Origin: Nitricoxidireducens sp046726235
Lineage (GTDB): Bacteria; Pseudomonadota; Gammaproteobacteria; Burkholderiales; Rhodocyclaceae
Direction: 5' to 3'
Assembly (NCBI GenBank): GCA_046726235.1
Contig: JBKPAD010000007.1
Span: 121,115 to 185,114 of the forward strand
Length of the DNA stretch: 64,000 nucleotides
Shown: piece after piece, positions 60,326 through 64,000 of the stretch
Layout of the letters: every line of letters starts with the position of its first letter
Numbering within the stretch: position 1 is the first letter of the stretch
The notes under the pieces: generated by a model
The model's input: the letters and a program-made list of their open reading frames with translations, nothing else
Database searches by the model: none
Told to the model about the DNA's origin: nothing
Made by a program: the position numbers and the translations under genes

Positions 60326-60931
60326 ATGGCCTTGTTCCGCCACGCCGAGTTCGAAACCTCGGTGGCCCGCCCCGATCAGCTGCCGTTTTCCGCGGCGCCC
60401 GAAGTCGCCTTCGCGGGCCGCTCGAACGCCGGCAAGTCGTCGGCCATCAACACCCTCGCCGACCATACGCGGCTGGCGTTCGTTTCGAAGACGCCGGGCC
60501 GCACGCAGTTGATCAACCTGTTCCGCCTGCGCAACGGTGCCGCGCTCGTCGACCTGCCGGGCTACGGCTACGCTGACGTTCCGCACAGCGTGCGCGATCA
60601 GTGGAAGGGTTTGCTCGAGGAGTACCTGACGCAGCGCGCCAACCTCGTCGGGCTGGTGCTGATCATGGACGCGCGCCGCCCCTTCACCGAACTCGACCGC
60701 CAGATGGTGCAGTGGTTCGCTGTGACCGGGAAGCCGGTGCACTGCCTGCTGACCAAGGCCGACAAGCTGACGCGCACCGAGCAGGCCAAGGCGATGAAGG
60801 ACGCCCGCGCCGAGGCGGTGAAGCTGCTCGGACCGATCAGCCTGCAGTTGTTCTCGAGCCTCAAGAAGACCGGCGTCGAGGAGGCCGAGGCCGTCATCGG
60901 CCCGTGGATGGAGCCCCCGGAAGAGGCATAG
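60326..60931 (+). CDS. engB: Ribosome biogenesis GTP-binding protein EngB (YihA/YsxC)
   Basis: 201 residues. P-loop GRSNAGKSSA (31-40), switch FVSKTPGRTQLINLF, G3 LVDLPGYGYAD and G4 LLTKADKL. EngB aids 50S subunit assembly. ATG 60326 gives MALFRHAEFETSVARPDQLP, the family start; a longer frame reading to 60209 lies in the cytochrome leader and is unlikely. Divergent from cytochrome c4, the common betaproteobacterial order. Confidence 0.96.
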   Translation: MALFRHAEFETSVARPDQLPFSAAPEVAFAGRSNAGKSSAINTLADHTRLAFVSKTPGRTQLINLFRLRNGAALVDLPGYGYADVPHSVRDQWKGLLEEYLTQRANLVGLVLIMDARRPFTELDRQMVQWFAVTGKPVHCLLTKADKLTRTEQAKAMKDARAEAVKLLGPISLQLFSSLKKTGVEEAEAVIGPWMEPPEEA

Positions 60932-60992
60932 CAGGGCCAAACGGGGATAATGACGCCCGCGTTCGCCCCTCCCCTGTCCCCGGTCGGCTGCC

Positions 60993-62636
60993 ATGCTTCT
61001 GCTTGAACTCCTGCTTCTCCTGTTGATCTGCGCCGTCGCGCTCGGCTGGATCGCGCGCCATTTCCGCTTTCCTTATCCGATCGCCCTGGTCATCGGCGGC
61101 GCGCTGCTCGGCTTTGCGCCACGCATGCCCGAGTTCCCCTTCGATCCGCAACTGATCCTCGTCATCGTGCTGCCGCCGATCCTCTACCAGGCCGCGCTGC
61201 TGACCTCGTGGAGCGACTTCAAGGCGCACATCCGGCCGATCGGCCTGCTGGCGATCGGCCTGGTCATCGCGACGACGCTGGCCGTCGGTGCCGCCCTGAA
61301 GCTCATGGTGCCGGACGTCCCCTGGGCGGTCGCCTTCGTCCTCGGCGCCATCGTTTCGCCGCCGGACGCGGTCGCCGCCACGGCGATCCTCTCGCGGGTG
61401 AACATCCCGCGGCGCATCGTCACCGTCCTCGAGGGCGAAAGCCTGGTCAACGACGCATCGGGGCTGGTGATCTACAAGTTCGCCATCGCGGCCGTGCTCA
61501 CCGGGGTGTTCTCCCTCGCCGACGCCAGCGCGCAGTTCGGCATGGTCTCGGCCGGTGGCATTGCCGTCGGGATCGTGCTCGCGCATGGCTTCCTCATCGT
61601 GCACCGGCACCTCGGCGATCCGTTCATCGAAGTGCTGACCTCGCTGGCGATTCCCTACACCGCTTATGTGACGGCGGAGTCCATGCACCTCTCGGGCGTG
61701 CTGGCGGTCGTTGCGGCCGGCCTCGTGCGCGGACGGCACGCCCCGGAGGTGGTGTCGGCCGAAATGCGCATCATGGCGCGCTCGGTCTGGAACCTGCTGG
61801 TGTTCATGCTCAACAGCCTGATCTTCATGCTGATCGGCATGCAGATGTCGGCGGTGATCGACAACCTCGGCCATTACTCGGCGCTCGAACTGTTCGGCCT
61901 CGGGGCCTTCGTCAGCGCCGTGGCGGTCGCCGTCCGCTTCGCCTGGGTTTATCCGGTCGCCGCATTGCCGCGCGTCCTCAGCGGCAGCCTGCACGAGCAG
62001 GATCCCGCGCCGCGCAAGCGCGAACTGTTCATCATCAGCTGGTGCGGCATGCGCGGGATCGTGTCGCTCGCCGCCGCGTTGGCCTTGCCGGCGGCGCTGC
62101 CGAACGGCGACCCGTTCCCCTATCGCGACCTCGTGATCTTCCTCACCTTCTTCGTCATTGCGACGACCCTGGTCGGCCAGGGGCTGACGCTGGCGCCGCT
62201 GATCCGCCGGCTCAACGTCGGCGCCGACTGGAGCGACCATCACGAGCGGGAGCGCGTGCAGGCGGCGATGAGCGCCGCGGCACTGGAGGCCATCGACGAA
62301 GTGAGCGCTGACAAAGGGCTGTCCGGCGCGTGGCTCGACCGGTTTCGCACCGCGTGCGCCGCACACGGCGCAGCGGGCGATGCGCCGGACCCGGCCGCGG
62401 TCGTGGAATTGCGCCGGGCCGCCATTCGCGCCCAGCGCAAGGAACTGATCCGGCAGTGGCGGGATAACCGGATCGGCGACGAGGCCATGCATCACCTTGA
62501 GGAAATGCTCGACTATCAGGAGGCGCAGCTGCCCGAGGCTGTCGCGCCGCCTGAGCACGCCGCGCCGGTAGTAACGGTGCGCCGGGGTGGTGGTATGAAA
62601 CTGAACCCAAATCCGTGCCGCCGGCCGAAACCATAA
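60993..62636 (+). CDS. CPA1-family Na+/H+ antiporter
   Basis: 547 residues: about 12 membrane helices to residue 410, then a cytoplasmic helical tail. CPA1 motifs: FVLGAIVSPPDAVAATAILS, LEGESLVNDASGLVIYKFA (the ND ion site) and SWCGMRGIVSLAAALALPAA. It resembles YjcE/NhaP-type exchangers. The helical tail ends naturally near HHLEEMLDYQEAQL (about residue 510); the remaining about 35 residues (PEAVAPPEHAAPVVT and a basic end) look like foreign read-through, close to where the integrase region begins. Exchange specificity is unknown. Confidence 0.88.
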   Translation: MLLLELLLLLLICAVALGWIARHFRFPYPIALVIGGALLGFAPRMPEFPFDPQLILVIVLPPILYQAALLTSWSDFKAHIRPIGLLAIGLVIATTLAVGAALKLMVPDVPWAVAFVLGAIVSPPDAVAATAILSRVNIPRRIVTVLEGESLVNDASGLVIYKFAIAAVLTGVFSLADASAQFGMVSAGGIAVGIVLAHGFLIVHRHLGDPFIEVLTSLAIPYTAYVTAESMHLSGVLAVVAAGLVRGRHAPEVVSAEMRIMARSVWNLLVFMLNSLIFMLIGMQMSAVIDNLGHYSALELFGLGAFVSAVAVAVRFAWVYPVAALPRVLSGSLHEQDPAPRKRELFIISWCGMRGIVSLAAALALPAALPNGDPFPYRDLVIFLTFFVIATTLVGQGLTLAPLIRRLNVGADWSDHHERERVQAAMSAAALEAIDEVSADKGLSGAWLDRFRTACAAHGAAGDAPDPAAVVELRRAAIRAQRKELIRQWRDNRIGDEAMHHLEEMLDYQEAQLPEAVAPPEHAAPVVTVRRGGGMKLNPNPCRRPKP

Positions 62637-62725
62637 ACGTGCCGGTCCCAATCAAGAAGCCCCGCAGTAACGATTGACCCGCGTTGAGCCTCTTTCTGGT
62701 GCGTCTCCACTTCCGTCGGAGTGTC

Positions 62726-63667
62726 TCAATGGATTGGCACTGGCGAAGAGGGAGGTCGATACCGCGATCGCTCTTGTTCACTAATTCGCGCTAGTGCCTC
62801 TCGAAGACCTTGATCCGACACGTGGGTATAAATCTCGGTTGTCGAGATGCTCTGATGGCCCAAGAGCTTCTGGACATATCGAATGTCCAACCCACTTTCC
62901 AGCCAACGAGTCGCGCAGGTGTGCCTTAGCATGTGCGGCGTGATCCGTCGCTTGATTCCTGCGTCGGCCGCAATCTGATGAAGCGCGATACGGACCCTCT
63001 GCGGCGTCATGTCCAACCCCGACGCGGTGATGAACAGACGCGTACGCTCTGGCCAGATCTGTTGTCGGTTGGATAGGTACAGGCTCAGGACATCGAATAG
63101 CGACGGCGAAAGGAGGTATACGAGGCGCTGCCGGTTGCCCTTGCCGCGAACCCGTATGCAGCGGTCCGCCAACGAGACGTCCGGAATGTGGATGTCGAAC
63201 AGTTCGCTGACTCGCAGTCCGGTGCCAAGCAGGAGTTGAACGGCCGCCTTCGCTCCCAGGTCGTCAAAGGCGTCTCGCCGGGGATGAGGAATCGTTGCCC
63301 TGAAGAGCATGCCGGCGTCGGAGCGGTCGAGTGCTCGCGGCAATCTCTTCGGCAGGCGGATGCGTTCGTTGAGCGTATCGAACGGATTCGATCCGATGGC
63401 TTGCTCCCTCATGGCCCAGCGGAAGAAGACTTTCAAGCTGGCTACCCGTCGCTTGATCGACGACTCCATGAACTTCCGTTCATGTCGGAGGTGAGCGATG
63501 AAGCCCCGTAGATCGTCCTTCGTTACTGATGCAAGTGGCCGCTGCGCTCCGAAATACCGTTCGGCAGTTTGCAGGTCCGTCGAGTACGCACTTACCGTGC
63601 TGGTTGCCAGCGTGAGTGCGGACCGACAGTGGGTCACAAACCCATTCCTTGCCATTGAAAAGACCAT
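62726..63667 (-). CDS. Tyrosine recombinase (XerC/D-like integrase)
   Basis: 313 residues. N-terminal SAM-like core-binding domain (about 20-95) and catalytic domain with the full set of active residues: R152 (GTGLRVSELF), K176, H245-x-x-R248 (HMLRHTCATRW), H271 (LLGHQSIS) and Y280 (TTEIYTH). GGGAGGGGAAT leads to ATG 63667. G+C is lower than in neighbouring genes and codon use is more even, which points to horizontal transfer. It reads towards the antiporter and stops 89 bases from it. It is not chromosomal XerC/D by context; it is more likely the integrase of a mobile element continuing right. The extra domain of integron integrases is not seen. Confidence 0.9.
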   Translation of the reverse strand: MVFSMARNGFVTHCRSALTLATSTVSAYSTDLQTAERYFGAQRPLASVTKDDLRGFIAHLRHERKFMESSIKRRVASLKVFFRWAMREQAIGSNPFDTLNERIRLPKRLPRALDRSDAGMLFRATIPHPRRDAFDDLGAKAAVQLLLGTGLRVSELFDIHIPDVSLADRCIRVRGKGNRQRLVYLLSPSLFDVLSLYLSNRQQIWPERTRLFITASGLDMTPQRVRIALHQIAADAGIKRRITPHMLRHTCATRWLESGLDIRYVQKLLGHQSISTTEIYTHVSDQGLREALARISEQERSRYRPPSSPVPIH

Positions 63668-64000
63668 ATTCCCCTCCCTTAGATTAGCCGGAGAGCGAAA
63701 TGGTCGCATTTCCGCGGTATCCCCCACTCGTTACCCCTAGATTGCCCAGGGGACAACGCGGCCGGCACGCGGTAATGTGTCGTATCGAACTACCGATGAA
63801 CCAAGTGGGCAATAACGCGAGGTTTGAGGGTCGTTCGCGGTGCTACGGGACGCCAAAACGCAGAACCAGGAATTCCGGAAAGAAGTAGACTCACATTCGC
63901 CTTGCGGCGCGCACCGGAAATTCAGGGGTGCAATGCTAGGCGACTTTGAAAAAGAAGTAGCCCCCGCGGTCCGTGGTCGGTGTAGCTCCGTGCAAGGGAG
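63668..64000. other. Low-GC region upstream of the integrase; no confident gene
   Basis: 333 bases. It should contain the integrase promoter. Visible structure: CCCCT-AGGGG arms (about 63735-63753) and a GGAATTCC palindrome (about 63869-63876). Short open frames exist on both strands but none has a recognisable product. No tRNA and no convincing attachment repeat matched to another site in the window. Confidence 0.5.
63936..64000 (-). CDS. Possible C-terminal end of a protein entering from the right edge
   Basis: Reading leftwards from 64000, one frame is open and ends at a TAG (63938-63936) with PLHGATPTTDRGGYFFFKVA as the last residues. The hydrophobic-aromatic ending looks protein-like, and a neighbouring mobile-element gene would be expected here, but only about 21 codons are visible and other frames are open too. 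Low confidence. Confidence 0.2.
   Translation of the reverse strand, partial: PLHGATPTTDRGGYFFFKVA

Noticed and set aside
62726..63667. Integron integrase or chromosomal XerC/XerD
   Set aside because: The additional integron-specific patch is not visible and no attC-like array follows; context and base composition do not fit the housekeeping Xer genes.
63700..63888. 62-codon plus-strand frame upstream of the integrase
   Set aside because: No family resemblance and no ribosome-binding site, and it overlaps the expected integrase promoter region.

Overview
This is a GC-rich (roughly two-thirds G+C by eye), densely coding chromosomal segment of a betaproteobacterium. The gene orders mogA-darP/pmbA, glyA-nrdR-ribD, gpmA-envC-like-ctpA-moeB and yibN-grxC-secB-gpsA-trmL, together with a TRAP transporter of the TakP type and a glycogen cluster with a GH57 amylase, suggest a Rhodocyclales-type organism (Azoarcus/Thauera/Dechloromonas relatives). 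That family-level guess is inference; no rRNA or tRNA gene is present to settle it.

Layout. 1-5.2 kb: glycogen and glucose storage (GH57 amylase fragment, glgC, glgB, a Lys/Ala-rich DUF2934 protein, glk), then thyA and an M17 aminopeptidase. 7.5-13.6 kb: a translationally coupled HD-GYP phosphodiesterase and hybrid histidine kinase, then mogA, darP and, divergently, pmbA. 13.7-17.2 kb: a TakP-like TRAP binding protein facing its permease genes dctQM across a perfect bidirectional terminator. 17.3-22.5 kb: a histidine phosphatase, glyA, nrdR, ribD and an orphan PAS histidine kinase. 22.5-27.1 kb: a lipidated subtilisin with a barrel-like C-terminus and a membrane GGDEF protein. 27.1-31.8 kb: moeB-like, an unknown gene, ctpA, an EnvC-like factor and gpmA. 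31.9-35.4 kb: a probable persulfide-sensing ArsR regulator, a membrane rhodanese, grxC, secB, an SH3 protein, gpsA and trmL.

35.5-55.1 kb is a nearly complete MSHA (mannose-sensitive haemagglutinin) type IV pilus locus: mshE with an N-terminal c-di-GMP-binding MshEN domain, mshG, two prepilins, a PglL/Wzy-like O-oligosaccharyltransferase on the opposite strand, a 1678-residue MshQ-type adhesin with a LamG domain, pseudopilins mshC/D/O/P, and mshI, mshI2, J, K, L, M, N. Most downstream genes overlap by 4 bases. A 38-codon frame fills the only gap between mshI and mshI2. With an HD-GYP and a GGDEF protein in the same window, c-di-GMP control of this pilus is a reasonable inference.

55.1-62.6 kb: comF, a 268-bp palindromic insertion with 25-bp terminal inverted repeats, bioB, bioC, msrQ, msrP, cytochrome c4, engB and a CPA1 antiporter. 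From about 62.6 kb the base composition drops. A lone tyrosine recombinase and non-coding sequence mark the edge of a mobile or genomic-island region that continues past the window.
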